Of a stretch of DNA of 64,000 nucleotides, positions 8,535 through 17,584 are shown piece by piece. The notes under the pieces are model-generated. The model was not told the origin of the DNA, did no database searches, and saw only the letters and a list, made by a program, of their open reading frames with translations. Made by a program: the position numbers and the translations under genes. Position 1 is the stretch's first letter, and each line of letters opens with the position of its first letter. The DNA comes from Vibrio ulleungensis (lineage in GTDB: Bacteria > Pseudomonadota > Gammaproteobacteria > Enterobacterales > Vibrionaceae). Location: positions 1-64,000 of the forward strand of contig NZ_JAFEUM010000005.1 in the NCBI RefSeq assembly GCF_016900875.1, written 5' to 3'.

Positions 8535-10327
8535 TGGCATTGGGCAACGAATTCTTGCAAAACAGCGTGACTTTTTTGGTCGCAGCAGTGGCTGCAGTGC
8601 CACTGGCTCAACGTTTGGGTCTTGGCTCTGTACTCGGCTATTTGCTCGCAGGAGTCGCCATTGGTCCGTGGGGACTAGGGCTCATAAAAGATGTCGAATC
8701 AATTCTACACTTTTCAGAGTTTGGCGTGGTACTGCTGCTCTTTCTGATTGGTTTAGAACTTAACCCTAAAAAACTGTGGCAAATGCGCCGTCCCATTATT
8801 GGGCTAGGTGGGGCTCAAGTACTTGTAACCAGCGCGCTTCTTACTGGGGCTGTATCGCTGCTCGGGTTTAGCTGGAACGTGAGTGTGGCCATTGCTATGG
8901 GGCTGGCCTTGTCGTCAACAGCGATAGCTCTGCGTGTCATTGAAGAACAAGGTTTGGCAGGAAGTGAAACCGGTCAGTCGGGTTTCGCGGTGTTGCTGTT
9001 TCAAGATATTGCGGTGATCCCGATGCTAGCTCTGTTGCCTGTGTTGGCCGGCAATGTTGCTGGTGATTGGTTGTCGGCGTTGTCCACTATCGCAGGTGTG
9101 TTGGCACTGCTTGTGGCAGGTCACTTCTTGCTACGTCCGCTTTTTCGATATGCGATTTCAACAGGCACAAGAGAGATGTTTACTGTCACGGCGCTGCTCG
9201 TGGTGGTTGGCATAGCCTACGTCATGAATTACATGGGATTGTCGATGGCACTTGGCACCTTTTTAGCGGGGGTGCTGTTAGCCGAAAGTGAATTTAGGCA
9301 CGAGTTAGAAATCACCATAGAGCCGTTTAAAGGGCTATTGCTTGGGCTCTTTTTTATGTCCGTTGGCATGGCGGTGAATTTAGGGCTTTTAGCGCTGTAC
9401 CCTCTGGAAATATTTACCGCTGTGATTGCATTGGTAGTCACTAAAGGGCTGGTGCTCTATGTGCTTGCAAGATTATTTGGTACTCGTGCAAAAGCGCGCT
9501 CAAAAATGGCAGCGATACTCAGCCAAGGTGGAGAGTTTGCCTTTGTGTTGTATACCGCCGCACAGTCTCAGGGGTTGTTAGACGCTGAGACCGTGAGTTT
9601 CTTACTGGTGATTGTCAGTCTCTCTATGGTGACAACGCCGCTGCTGTTGATTGCTCAAGATCGCTGGTTTGCTCGTACCATTAATGAACCCGAATTTAAT
9701 GAGCCGCAAACGGTAATAGATAAAAAGCCCCGTGTGATCGTGGCAGGCTTTGGACGTTTCGGTCAAATTGTTGGCCGATTGATGTACGCCAATAAAGTTA
9801 AAATTACTATTTTGGAAAGTGACGCAAGTCAGATCCAGCTGCTTCGTAAGTACGGCTACAAAGTCTATTACGGGGATGCGACCAACTTGGAGCTTCTACG
9901 CAGTGCCGGCGTAGAAACGGCAGAAGCAATATTACTGTGTACAGACTCTCCCGACGAAATCTTAGCCATCGTTGAACTGTGTAAGCAGCATTTCCCCCAC
10001 CTTAAGGTGATGGCTCGTGCGCGCAGTCGTGTAGAAGCGTACCAACTGATTAATCATGGGGTCGATAACTTTTCTCGAGAGACCTTTTTGGGTGCCTTAG
10101 ACCTAGGAAGACAAGCGCTTATAGAGTTGGGCATGCACCCATATCAAGCGGCGCGAGCAGAGGCGCATTTTAAAAAGCTCGACAATCGTATGCTGGAAGA
10201 ACTATTGCCTCAGCATACTGACGATAAAGATTTAGCGCTTCGCGCAAAAGAAGCTCGAAAAGAGCTAGAAGAAATATTTGGCCGCGAGATGGAAAAAGAC
10301 AAACCACAGGGTCACGACTGGAGTTAG
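8534..10327 (+). CDS. kefB: Glutathione-regulated potassium/proton antiporter KefB
   Basis: Inner-membrane K+/H+ antiporter of 597 residues of the CPA2 family. It lowers cytoplasmic pH when glutathione adducts form during electrophile stress. Residues 1 to about 375 are a 12-segment exchanger domain (LFLIGLELNPKKLW; LFFMSVGMAVNLG). From about 395 comes a cytoplasmic RCK/KTN domain with the Rossmann motif GFGRFGQIVGRLM near 403 and YGDATN. The C-terminus is charged and helical. It overlaps kefG, and yheV follows after 4 bp, giving the E. coli order kefG-kefB-yheV. Confidence 0.95.
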   Translation: MALGNEFLQNSVTFLVAAVAAVPLAQRLGLGSVLGYLLAGVAIGPWGLGLIKDVESILHFSEFGVVLLLFLIGLELNPKKLWQMRRPIIGLGGAQVLVTSALLTGAVSLLGFSWNVSVAIAMGLALSSTAIALRVIEEQGLAGSETGQSGFAVLLFQDIAVIPMLALLPVLAGNVAGDWLSALSTIAGVLALLVAGHFLLRPLFRYAISTGTREMFTVTALLVVVGIAYVMNYMGLSMALGTFLAGVLLAESEFRHELEITIEPFKGLLLGLFFMSVGMAVNLGLLALYPLEIFTAVIALVVTKGLVLYVLARLFGTRAKARSKMAAILSQGGEFAFVLYTAAQSQGLLDAETVSFLLVIVSLSMVTTPLLLIAQDRWFARTINEPEFNEPQTVIDKKPRVIVAGFGRFGQIVGRLMYANKVKITILESDASQIQLLRKYGYKVYYGDATNLELLRSAGVETAEAILLCTDSPDEILAIVELCKQHFPHLKVMARARSRVEAYQLINHGVDNFSRETFLGALDLGRQALIELGMHPYQAARAEAHFKKLDNRMLEELLPQHTDDKDLALRAKEARKELEEIFGREMEKDKPQGHDWS

Positions 10328-10331
10328 TGGA

Positions 10332-10526
10332 ATGAAGAAGCGATTTATCGCTGGAGCGAAATGCCCAAAATGTTCGAGCGCCGACAGTTTACGTTGGTGG
10401 ACCGAAAACAATATAGAAATGGTGGAGTGCGTGGACTGTGGGCACATAGATCAACGTAAGCCCAAGTCACTTGAAGAAAGTCCTCAGGCAGAACAAGAAA
10501 TGATCGGGATATTTAAGCCAGAGTGA
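10332..10526 (+). CDS. yheV: YheV family zinc-ribbon protein
   Basis: Sixty-four residues beginning MKKRFIAGAKCPKCSS. Paired cysteines at 11/14 (CPKC) and 33/36 (CVDC) make a four-cysteine zinc ribbon, the mark of the YheV putative metal-binding family. The frame is open 18 codons upstream into kefB, but this ATG follows the kefB stop directly and matches family length. Function unknown. It is the last gene of the kefG-kefB-yheV unit. Confidence 0.9.
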   Translation: MKKRFIAGAKCPKCSSADSLRWWTENNIEMVECVDCGHIDQRKPKSLEESPQAEQEMIGIFKPE

Positions 10527-10787
10527 TGGGTGAGTAGCGGTGCCACTCGCCGATGACGTCGAACTGAACCTAGTACAATTAGGTGTAAAAGTGATGATGT
10601 CTCGCCTTTTGTGACAGTTCGATTTCTTAAACAATCGCGCATTGAATTTTCTCTCGGCAATCACCATTAATAAGACAGTGGCAAAAACGTCAGATTTCTG
10701 TATTATTGCCGCTCTTTTTTTGAGCAGTGTGTTGTTTCATGCTGTTTTGCTGTAAGCCTTAGTCTTGATGAATCAGGTATATTGAAT

Positions 10788-11345
10788 ATGAAAATTGAAA
10801 ACAATCGCGTTGCAAGTCTCGCCTACCAAGTCAAACTTGAAGATGGTGTTGTCGTTGATCAGTCTAGCGTTGAAGCGCCTTTAGACTACTTGCACGGCCA
10901 CAATAACCTGATCACTGGCCTTGAGCGTGAGCTAGAAGGTAAGCAAGCAGGCGACAAGTTTAGTGCAACAGTAACAGCCGAAGATGCTTACGGTGAGCAC
11001 AGCGACGATCTTGTACAACGTGTACCTGCAAACGTATTCCAAGGTGTTGATGAGATTGAAGTGGGTATGCGTTTTCTAGCGGATACTGACCAAGGTCCGA
11101 TCCCAGTTGAAGTAACTGAAGTGGATGGTGACGAAGTCGTTGTTGATGGTAACCACATGCTGGCTGGTCATACGTTGACTTTTGATGTTGAAGTTGTTGC
11201 AGTACGTGAAGCAACTGCAGAAGAAGTTGAGCACGGTCATATCCATAAAGAAGGTGGCTGTGGTCACGACCATGGTGATGACCATGAGTGTTGCGGTGGC
11301 GAAGGCGACTGTGGAAAAGGTGAAGAGTGCTGCTCAAATCACTAA
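10788..11345 (+). CDS. slyD: Peptidyl-prolyl isomerase SlyD
   Basis: Cytoplasmic FKBP-type prolyl isomerase, chaperone and nickel-binding protein, 185 residues. The FKBP core (SLAYQVKLEDG, APLDYLHGHNNLITGLE) is interrupted by the insert-in-flap chaperone domain (VQRVPANVF to VVVDGNHMLAG). The C-terminal 40 or so residues are rich in His and Cys (HGHIHKEGGCGHDHGDDHECC, ending ECCSNH), the metal-binding tail. The ATG at 10788 is chosen over a TTG two codons upstream. The 260 bp upstream holds no gene, only a small GCTC-T7-GAGC hairpin near 10711. A strong terminator follows. Confidence 0.95.
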   Translation: MKIENNRVASLAYQVKLEDGVVVDQSSVEAPLDYLHGHNNLITGLERELEGKQAGDKFSATVTAEDAYGEHSDDLVQRVPANVFQGVDEIEVGMRFLADTDQGPIPVEVTEVDGDEVVVDGNHMLAGHTLTFDVEVVAVREATAEEVEHGHIHKEGGCGHDHGDDHECCGGEGDCGKGEECCSNH

Positions 11346-11360
11346 TCCAATGATTTAGAA

Positions 11361-11387
11361 AAAGCCTTCCACTCGGAAGGCTTTTTT
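11361..11387 (+). terminator. Intrinsic terminator after slyD
   Basis: AAAGCCTTCC and GGAAGGCTTT form a 10-bp stem with loop ACTC, followed by three further T residues (six in a row with the arm). The A-rich left arm would also let it stop transcription from the opposite strand. Confidence 0.9.
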
Positions 11388-11415
11388 GTTTGAAGGACGG
11401 AATAAAGGAAACGGC

Positions 11416-12363
11416 ATGACCAAACAATCACCTCCAATTGCTATTGCCATTCATGGTGGTGCCGGCACCATTGTGCGTGAGCAGATGTCCCTTGGGTTGC
11501 AAAGTGAAATTGAGCAGGCATTGAGCGACGCAGCACAAGCTGGCTATAAAGTTTTAGCCGATGGAGGAGACGCACTGGATGCCACGGTTGAGGCGGTCAA
11601 AGTGTTGGAGAATTGCCCTCATTTTAATGCCGGCCATGGTTCAGTACTGACACACGATGAAATGGTTGAGATGGATGCTTCTGTCATGCACGGTCGTAAG
11701 CGTGATGCAGGCGCGGTTGCTGGCGTGAAATATGTGGCCAATCCTATTATGTTGGCGAGAGATGTGATGCTTCACAGTCCCCATGTGATGTTACTGGGAG
11801 AGGGCGCACAAGCCTTTGCAAAATCCTTAGATTACCAGTTTGTTGAGCAAGACTATTTCTTTACTGAACGTCGCTACGAGCAGTTGCAGTCAATGAAAGA
11901 GAAAGGGCTGTTTGCGCTGTCCGAAAGCCGATACCCCGACGATAAGAAGTACGGCACAGTCGGAGCGGTCGCATTAGATATGGACGGGAACTTGGCTGCG
12001 GCAACCAGCACTGGAGGGGTCACCAACAAAAAGTTTGGCCGTGTTGGCGATACCGCCATTATTGGTGCAGGGACCTTTGCAGAGAATAGTACTGTGGCCG
12101 TTTCAACCACAGGGATGGGCGAGTATTTTATTCGTCAGACCGTCGCATCGGATGTCGCTGCTCGTATGCGTTATCTTGACGAGCCTATGAGTGTATCTTG
12201 TGACACCATTATTCATGGTGAATTAAAAGAGATGGGCGGCGAGGGTGGGCTCATCGCTATGGATTCACAGGGGCAACATCACTTTTCAATGAACAGCAGC
12301 GGCATGTACCGCGCGGTAATTACTCCGTCGGGCGATCTAGAGGTCAGTATCTACGCAACGTAG
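11416..12363 (+). CDS. iaaA: Isoaspartyl peptidase / L-asparaginase (N-terminal nucleophile family)
   Basis: Ntn-hydrolase of 315 residues that cleaves beta-aspartyl dipeptides and asparagine after self-processing into alpha and beta subunits. The N-terminus has the IAIHGGAGTI block. The expected cleavage site lies before Thr181 in KYGTVGAVALD, followed by NLAAATSTGG. The substrate-binding GRVGD-T and TGMGEYFIR blocks are present. The ATG at 11416 follows AAAGGAA; the frame is open 10 codons further up, into the slyD terminator. The E. coli homologue is not at this locus, so it is an insertion into the slyD-slyX stretch. Convergent with slyX. Confidence 0.88.
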   Translation: MTKQSPPIAIAIHGGAGTIVREQMSLGLQSEIEQALSDAAQAGYKVLADGGDALDATVEAVKVLENCPHFNAGHGSVLTHDEMVEMDASVMHGRKRDAGAVAGVKYVANPIMLARDVMLHSPHVMLLGEGAQAFAKSLDYQFVEQDYFFTERRYEQLQSMKEKGLFALSESRYPDDKKYGTVGAVALDMDGNLAAATSTGGVTNKKFGRVGDTAIIGAGTFAENSTVAVSTTGMGEYFIRQTVASDVAARMRYLDEPMSVSCDTIIHGELKEMGGEGGLIAMDSQGQHHFSMNSSGMYRAVITPSGDLEVSIYAT

Positions 12364-12384
12364 AGTGATCAGAATGGGTTGGTA

Positions 12385-12624
12385 TTAGTAGTGAGGTGGC
12401 GGAGTTTCTTCTGTTTCATCCGCGAGATTACTTTCACCAAGGTTTTTTACTTTGCCAACTACATACTTCATTTGGGTTTGCATTTTGCTGATCACTAACT
12501 GTTGATCGCTGAGCGCTTGGTTGAGTTCATCAATGGTTTGTTCTTGGAACGCCAATTTGACCTCTAGGTCGATAATGGTTTGCTCTAGTTGCTGCAGTTT
12601 TGTGTCGTTCGAAGACTGGCTCAT
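12385..12624 (-). CDS. slyX: SlyX family coiled-coil protein
   Basis: Seventy-nine residues, almost entirely heptad-patterned: LQQLEQTIIDLEVKLAFQEQTIDELNQALSDQQ. It ends in the typical PPPHY tail of SlyX. Function is unknown beyond a predicted coiled coil. The ATG at 12624 (MSQSSND) gives the family length; a longer frame extends into the upstream lipoprotein gene. It lies 23 bp downstream of the WD40 lipoprotein stop on the same strand, so the two probably share a transcript. Confidence 0.9.
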   Translation of the reverse strand: MSQSSNDTKLQQLEQTIIDLEVKLAFQEQTIDELNQALSDQQLVISKMQTQMKYVVGKVKNLGESNLADETEETPPPHY

Positions 12625-12647
12625 GTGTATTTCCAATAGTGCGTGAG

Positions 12648-13625
12648 TTAAGGCATTTCCCACTCTTGAACAATACCGGCAGATGAGCCTGCGACAATAC
12701 TGTTATTCGGAGTGAAGGTCGCATCATACACCACCGCGATAGCAGGTCTAGACTCTTTATTGGGCTCGACGCTCCAACCCTGACGTTTTTTCCCACTTGC
12801 TACATCCCAAACAGCGACCTTTCCAGCAGGCGTACCTGTTATTAACTGTTGCCCATCATCGGAGAATCGAGCAGTAGAAAACACTTGCTGACGTAAAAAT
12901 GTGCTTAACGTTGAAACTTTTTCACCGGTTTTGATGTCCCATATAAATGCATCATTGGCGTCAGAGGTAAATGCCCAGCGTCCATCTCGATCCAAGGCCA
13001 CACGATTAACCCGTGCTTGATGCTCAAATTGAAATAGCGCTTGTCCAGTCTGTGTGTCCCACAGGTAGGCGAAATAGTCATTGCCCCCAGAGAGGGCGTA
13101 GCGACCATTGCTCGATAGAGCAACAGTGTTGACTTTTTCTCGGTGAGCTAGAAATTCAAGGCGGCGTCCAGTGGCCACATTGACATAGATAGCCTTACCG
13201 TTGGTAAGACCCAGTAAGACATGCTCACCGTTATTGGCGACATCGAGATCTCTAATGGTGCCATCGGAAATGGACCATAAGCCCAGTGACTGACTCCAAG
13301 CGAGCTCCCACACGGCGAAATTCATTTGGGTTGCGGTAATCGCATACTGACCGTTGTCTGAGAAGCGAATGCGAGTCACCTCACTAGATGACGGATCTTG
13401 AGCGCCTAAATGGGCTAATTGCTTGTTTTGTAAAAGATCCCATAGTATAAGATGATCTTGTTTAGAATAAGCTATGCTAAAACGACCATCGCGAGAAAGT
13501 GCTAAGCTAGATGTAGTGTCATCAGCAAGTTGCCATTGGTTAAGTTGCTGAGTTTTAAAAAAACACCCAGCTAACACAAAGATGACACACAACACAGAGG
13601 CGACATTTAGTATTGTTTTTTTCAA
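12648..13625 (-). CDS. WD40-repeat lipoprotein
   Basis: Predicted seven-bladed beta-propeller anchored to a membrane by lipid. The start is taken as TTG at 13625 because it gives a clean lipoprotein signal (KKTILNVASVLCVIFVLAGC, lipidated Cys21). No ATG is in frame near; a GTG at 13694 is the alternative. About seven repeats follow with the S-x-D/N-G-x-x-x-x-G and WD/WE pattern, for example LSSNGRYALSGGND with LWD and LDRDGRWAFTSDAND with IWD. The final repeat ends in WEMP at the C-terminus. It may be a scaffold. It is divergent from fkpA, and I know of no experimentally assigned role. Confidence 0.8.
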   Translation of the reverse strand: MKKTILNVASVLCVIFVLAGCFFKTQQLNQWQLADDTTSSLALSRDGRFSIAYSKQDHLILWDLLQNKQLAHLGAQDPSSSEVTRIRFSDNGQYAITATQMNFAVWELAWSQSLGLWSISDGTIRDLDVANNGEHVLLGLTNGKAIYVNVATGRRLEFLAHREKVNTVALSSNGRYALSGGNDYFAYLWDTQTGQALFQFEHQARVNRVALDRDGRWAFTSDANDAFIWDIKTGEKVSTLSTFLRQQVFSTARFSDDGQQLITGTPAGKVAVWDVASGKKRQGWSVEPNKESRPAIAVVYDATFTPNNSIVAGSSAGIVQEWEMP

Positions 13626-13757
13626 TGCTCTACACCGTTGGTTAGACGCTTCGCTTAAAGAAGCACAATTGATTACAGTTATAGTATCGCGCACAGCCTA
13701 CTTATTTTGTGCGAGGTGCAAGTTAAATATAATGGCTTGTCCATTTTGGAGATATGA

Positions 13758-14540
13758 ATGAAATCACTATTTAAAGTTTCACTGCTCGCTGCAACTGTAG
13801 CATTTGCTGTTGGTTGTCAGAAAGAAGAAGCTTCTCAACCAGAAGTATCGGCTGCGCAGGAAGAAACTCAAGTAGTCGCAATGACTTTTAACACAGAAGA
13901 TGAAAAAGCGTCATACGCAATCGGTGCTCAATTCGCGACATTCCTAAAGCAATCTATCGACAAGCCTAAAGAGCTAGGCATCAATCTAGATAGCGCATTG
14001 GTACTTAAAGGTATCGAAGATGGCTTCGGCGAAGGCGCAGAGCTGTCTGAAGAAGAGATCATGATGGCGCTACAAAGCCTAGACCAACGCGTACAAGAAA
14101 AAGCGCAAATGATGGCTGCAGAAGAAGCTGAGAAAGCGATCAAAGTCGGTGAAGATTTCCGCGCAGAGTTTGAAAAAGAAGATGGCGTGATGAAAACAGA
14201 CTCTGGTCTACTTTACCAAGTGCTTAGCGCTGCAGAAGGTGAATCTCCAGCGGCTACTGATGTTGTAACCGTTCACTACACCGGCACATTGATTGACGGC
14301 ACTCAGTTTGACAGCTCTGTAGAGCGTGGCGAACCAGCTTCATTCCCATTGGATCGCGTTATCCCTGGTTGGACTGAAGGTGTTCAACTTATGCAAGTTG
14401 GCTCTAAGTACAAGTTTGTTATCCCACCAGAGCTTGCTTACGGCGCTCAGGATGTACCAAACATCCCAATGAACTCTACTCTAGTATTTGAAGTTGAATT
14501 GCTAGAAATTGTTGAGCAAGCGGAAGAAGCGGCTCAATAA
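13758..14540 (+). CDS. fkpA: FkpA-type periplasmic peptidyl-prolyl isomerase
   Basis: Envelope folding catalyst of 260 residues. After the signal peptide comes a helical dimerisation domain (SYAIGAQFATFLKQ to QMMAAEEAEKAIK), then the FKBP domain from about 140 (VTVHYTGTLIDGTQFDSS, FPLDRVIPGWTEGVQLM, IPPELAYG). Unlike soluble E. coli FkpA, the signal ends in FAVGC-QKEE, a plausible lipobox, so this version may be a lipoprotein. The order slyX-fkpA-yheO matches E. coli apart from the inserted WD40 gene. A terminator follows. Confidence 0.92.
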   Translation: MKSLFKVSLLAATVAFAVGCQKEEASQPEVSAAQEETQVVAMTFNTEDEKASYAIGAQFATFLKQSIDKPKELGINLDSALVLKGIEDGFGEGAELSEEEIMMALQSLDQRVQEKAQMMAAEEAEKAIKVGEDFRAEFEKEDGVMKTDSGLLYQVLSAAEGESPAATDVVTVHYTGTLIDGTQFDSSVERGEPASFPLDRVIPGWTEGVQLMQVGSKYKFVIPPELAYGAQDVPNIPMNSTLVFEVELLEIVEQAEEAAQ

Positions 14541-14570
14541 GCGCAAAAAATATTGCGGTAGATCACTATT

Positions 14571-14602
14571 AAGGCTCGGAATTTCCGAGCCTTTATTTTT
14601 TC
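14571..14602 (+). terminator. Intrinsic terminator after fkpA
   Basis: AAGGCTCGGA (14571-14580) pairs with TCCGAGCCTT (14584-14593) around a 3-base loop, followed by TATTTTTTC. Confidence 0.9.
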
Positions 14603-14658
14603 TTCAAATTTTCTGATAAACTTTCATCTAGAATCATAATTAGTGTCTAGAGGCAAAT

Positions 14659-15378
14659 GTGACTACAGAAACTGTCCATGCAGATGTACTCCTAGAGATG
14701 GAGTCTGTTGACGTAAAACCGTTTAGCAAACACGATAAAATCATTTTACGCTCATACGAAGCGGTAGTAGATGGTATCGCAAGTTTGATTGGTCCATTTT
14801 GTGAGATCGTTTTGCACTCACTCGAAGACTTGAATACGTCAGCGATAAAAATTGCCAATGGCGAGAATACTGGTAGGCAAGTTGGGTCTCCGATCACCGA
14901 CTTAGCGCTTAAAATGCTGAAAGACATCGAGAAGTCTGAACGTAACTTCTCCCGCTCCTACTTCACTCGCGCCAAAGGCGGCGTGCTAATGAAGTCGATC
15001 ACGATTGCCATTCGTAACGACGATAACCGCGTGATTGGATTGCTGTGTATCAACGTCAATTTAGATGCCCCTTTTTCACAAGTACTCCAATCCTTTATGC
15101 CTACCGACGAAGCAAATGATGCTGCATCGTCAGTTAACTTTGCCAGTGATGTGGAAGAGTTGGTGGATCAAACGGTTGAACGCACAATTGAAGAGATCAA
15201 TGCGGACAAATCGGTCTCAAATAACACTAAGAATCGCCAAATCGTGATGGAGCTGTACGACAAAGGCATCTTCGACATCAAAGACGCTATAAACCGTGTC
15301 GCAGATCGTTTAAACATTTCTAAGCACACAGTGTATTTGTATATCCGCCAACGTAAGACTGAGGACGAAGAAATTTGA
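14659..15378 (+). CDS. yheO: YheO-type transcriptional regulator
   Basis: Predicted DNA-binding protein of 239 residues. An N-terminal PAS-like YheO domain (LRSYEAVVDGIASLIGPFCEIVLHSLEDL) is followed by a C-terminal helix-turn-helix (AINRVADRLNISKHTVYLYIRQRK). The start is a GTG at 14659, five bases after AGAGG; this matches the family length of about 240. Its TGA overlaps the TTG start of tusD, so it heads the tus operon as in E. coli. Regulated genes and ligand are unknown. Confidence 0.92.
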   Translation: MTTETVHADVLLEMESVDVKPFSKHDKIILRSYEAVVDGIASLIGPFCEIVLHSLEDLNTSAIKIANGENTGRQVGSPITDLALKMLKDIEKSERNFSRSYFTRAKGGVLMKSITIAIRNDDNRVIGLLCINVNLDAPFSQVLQSFMPTDEANDAASSVNFASDVEELVDQTVERTIEEINADKSVSNNTKNRQIVMELYDKGIFDIKDAINRVADRLNISKHTVYLYIRQRKTEDEEI

Positions 15379-15767
15379 GTCTGAGCTACGCACTTGTTGT
15401 CACTGGTGATGTGTATGGCAATCAAGCCACACATATGGCGTTAGAGTTCGCAAAAGCTTTAGCGCAGTCTGAGCACAAGCTTAACAAGGTCTTCTTCTAT
15501 CAGTCTGGCGTCAGTCAAGCAAGCGAGCTCGTGGTCCCGGCCAATGATGAGTTACATGTTGTGCAAAAGTGGCAAACACTTGCTCAACAGCATCAATTTG
15601 CGCTGGAAACCTGCGTTGCAGCGGCGTTAAGACGCGGCGTTGTCAGTGAAGACGAAGCCAAACAACATCAACTTGCTGCGCACAATGTAGCGCATTCTTT
15701 TGAGCAGGTTGGACTGGGAAGTCTTGCCGAGGCACTTTTAAGTTATGACAGGGTGGTGCAGTTTTGA
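15375..15767 (+). CDS. tusD: Sulfur relay protein TusD
   Basis: Sulfurtransferase subunit of the TusBCD complex, which passes persulfide sulfur from TusA to TusE for 2-thiouridine in tRNA wobble position 34. The 130 residues contain the DsrE fold and the conserved cysteine Cys80 in ETCVAAALRRGVV, the residue that carries sulfur in E. coli TusD. The start is TTG overlapping the yheO TGA (TTGA); no ATG or GTG is available at the right place. The stop overlaps tusC in the same way. Confidence 0.93.
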   Translation: MSLSYALVVTGDVYGNQATHMALEFAKALAQSEHKLNKVFFYQSGVSQASELVVPANDELHVVQKWQTLAQQHQFALETCVAAALRRGVVSEDEAKQHQLAAHNVAHSFEQVGLGSLAEALLSYDRVVQF

Positions 15768-16120
15768 GTGCAACTGGCTTTTTGTTTACTCAAGCCCCTC
15801 ACACTACCGCAAGTGGTCGTGAAGGTTTAGACGCTGTGTTGGCAACCTCAGCCTACAGTGAAGAGTTATGCTGTCTATTTGTTGGTGAGGGCGTATTACA
15901 ACTGTTATCGGCGCAAGAGCCTGAGGTGTTGAAGTTAAAAGATTATGTAAGCGCCTTTAAATTGCTCGACCTCTACGACATAGAAGAGGTATTTGTCAGT
16001 CATTCTGCATTAGGCAGTTATGGGCTGACTGCTGATGATTTGATCATCGACTGCGAGGTGCTAGACGATGGCGCCATGGCAGATACATTGGCAAAATGCG
16101 ATAAAGTACTGAGGTTTTAA
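15764..16120 (+). CDS. tusC: Sulfur relay protein TusC
   Basis: Second DsrE-like subunit of the TusBCD hexamer, 118 residues. Recognisable blocks are FLFTQAPHTTASGREGLDAVLATSAY and the C-terminal CEVLDD region of TusC. As with tusD, the start codon is a TTG that overlaps the preceding TGA by two bases (TTGA), so translation should depend on termination of tusD. It has no conserved active-site cysteine equivalent to that of TusD. Confidence 0.92.
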   Translation: MSATGFLFTQAPHTTASGREGLDAVLATSAYSEELCCLFVGEGVLQLLSAQEPEVLKLKDYVSAFKLLDLYDIEEVFVSHSALGSYGLTADDLIIDCEVLDDGAMADTLAKCDKVLRF

Positions 16121-16123
16121 GCC

Positions 16124-16402
16124 ATGTCGACATTACATATCATCAGCTCACTTGAGCAACTCAGTGTCGCATTGCCGTTTATCTCAAACGACGACCATCT
16201 TTTACTGATTCAACAGGCAGCGTATTTGGCGCTTGCCGAACATCCTAAGAAATCGTTATTGGAAAAAGTGAATTCGTATTCATTTCTCGACACTGACTTG
16301 TTGAGCCGTGGATTGATTCAACGTCATGATTCACAGGCTATTTCTATGGCAGGTTTCGTGGAACTCACTGCTCGCCACAGTAAGTCTATTCATTGGGGTT
16401 AA
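16124..16402 (+). CDS. tusB: Sulfur relay protein TusB
   Basis: Third subunit of TusBCD, 92 residues, beginning MSTLHIISS; the short DsrH/TusB fold and position after tusC identify it. It starts at ATG three bases after the tusC stop. The str operon promoter lies 85 bp downstream, so tusB ends the yheO-tusDCB unit. No strong terminator is visible; a short GCCGC-GT-GCGG(T) hairpin near 16453-16466 followed by A residues is the only candidate. Confidence 0.92.
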   Translation: MSTLHIISSLEQLSVALPFISNDDHLLLIQQAAYLALAEHPKKSLLEKVNSYSFLDTDLLSRGLIQRHDSQAISMAGFVELTARHSKSIHWG

Positions 16403-16486
16403 GGTAATCTTGCCTCACTGCCGCTCAAACGGTGTGAACGAAGTGGTTGCCTAGCCGCGTGCGGTTAAAAAAAGATCGTATATTCC

Positions 16487-16515
16487 TTGACACACCTCTC
16501 ATCACTGCATAAAAT
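16487..16515 (+). promoter_or_regulatory. Promoter of the str operon
   Basis: TTGACA (16487-16492), a 17-bp spacer and TAAAAT (16510-16515) give a near-consensus sigma-70 promoter. Transcription would start near 16522, about 95 bp before rpsL. GCG and C-rich bases just after the -10 resemble the GC-rich discriminators of growth-rate-controlled ribosomal promoters. Confidence 0.85.
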
Positions 16516-16612
16516 TTCGCGTCCTTTAAAACCCTACTCTAACTAGAGTTTGTGGTGCAAAAGGACTAGATTTTTCACAAAAGCTTACTTTTAAGTAAAT
16601 TTCAGGAGCTAG

Positions 16613-16990
<378 letters not shown>

Positions 16991-17106
16991 TCTCTTTCTG
17001 CAAAGAAAGGCGTTAAGTAAGGCCAAACACTTATTTTACATTTTATAGTTTTTATAAAACTGAAAAGTTTTGGAAAAAACCTGAAGAAGACAACGGAGAA
17101 TTATCC

Positions 17107-17577
17107 ATGCCACGTCGTCGCGTCATTGGTCAGCGTAAGATCCTTCCAGATCCTAAATTCAAATCAGAATTGCTGGCAAAATTCGTTAACATCCTTATGG
17201 TTGACGGTAAAAAATCTGTAGCAGAAAAAATTGTTTACACTGCACTAGACACTATGGCTGAGAAATCTGGTAAAGATCACTTAGCTGTATTTGAAGAAGC
17301 TCTTGAAAATGTTCGTCCAGCGGTAGAGGTTAAATCTCGCCGTGTGGGTGGTTCAACTTACCAAGTACCTGTAGAAGTTCGTCCGGTTCGCCGTAACGCT
17401 CTTGCTATGCGTTGGGTAGTTGAAGCTGCGCGTAAGCGTGGTGAAAAATCTATGGCTCAACGCCTAGCTGCTGAAATGCTAGATGCGTCTGAGAACAAAG
17501 GTACTGCGGTTAAGAAACGTGAAGACGTTCACCGCATGGCTGACGCTAACAAAGCGTTTGCTCATTACCGCTGGTAA
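17107..17577 (+). CDS. rpsG: Ribosomal protein S7
   Basis: Primary binder of the 16S 3' domain and assembly initiator of the small-subunit head, 156 residues ([18 protein letters not shown]; ending NKAFAHYRW). In E. coli, S7 represses the str operon by binding the rpsL-rpsG intercistronic RNA. Here that 116-base gap contains a small hairpin near its start but I could not confirm an equivalent site. Structured DNA also follows before fusA. Confidence 0.99.
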   Translation: MPRRRVIGQRKILPDPKFKSELLAKFVNILMVDGKKSVAEKIVYTALDTMAEKSGKDHLAVFEEALENVRPAVEVKSRRVGGSTYQVPVEVRPVRRNALAMRWVVEAARKRGEKSMAQRLAAEMLDASENKGTAVKKREDVHRMADANKAFAHYRW

Positions 17578-17584
17578 TGCCTTT

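Noticed and set aside
10960..11427. 155-residue His-rich frame on the minus strand
   Set aside because: It is the antisense shadow of slyD; its His and Leu runs mirror the codons of the SlyD metal-binding tail.
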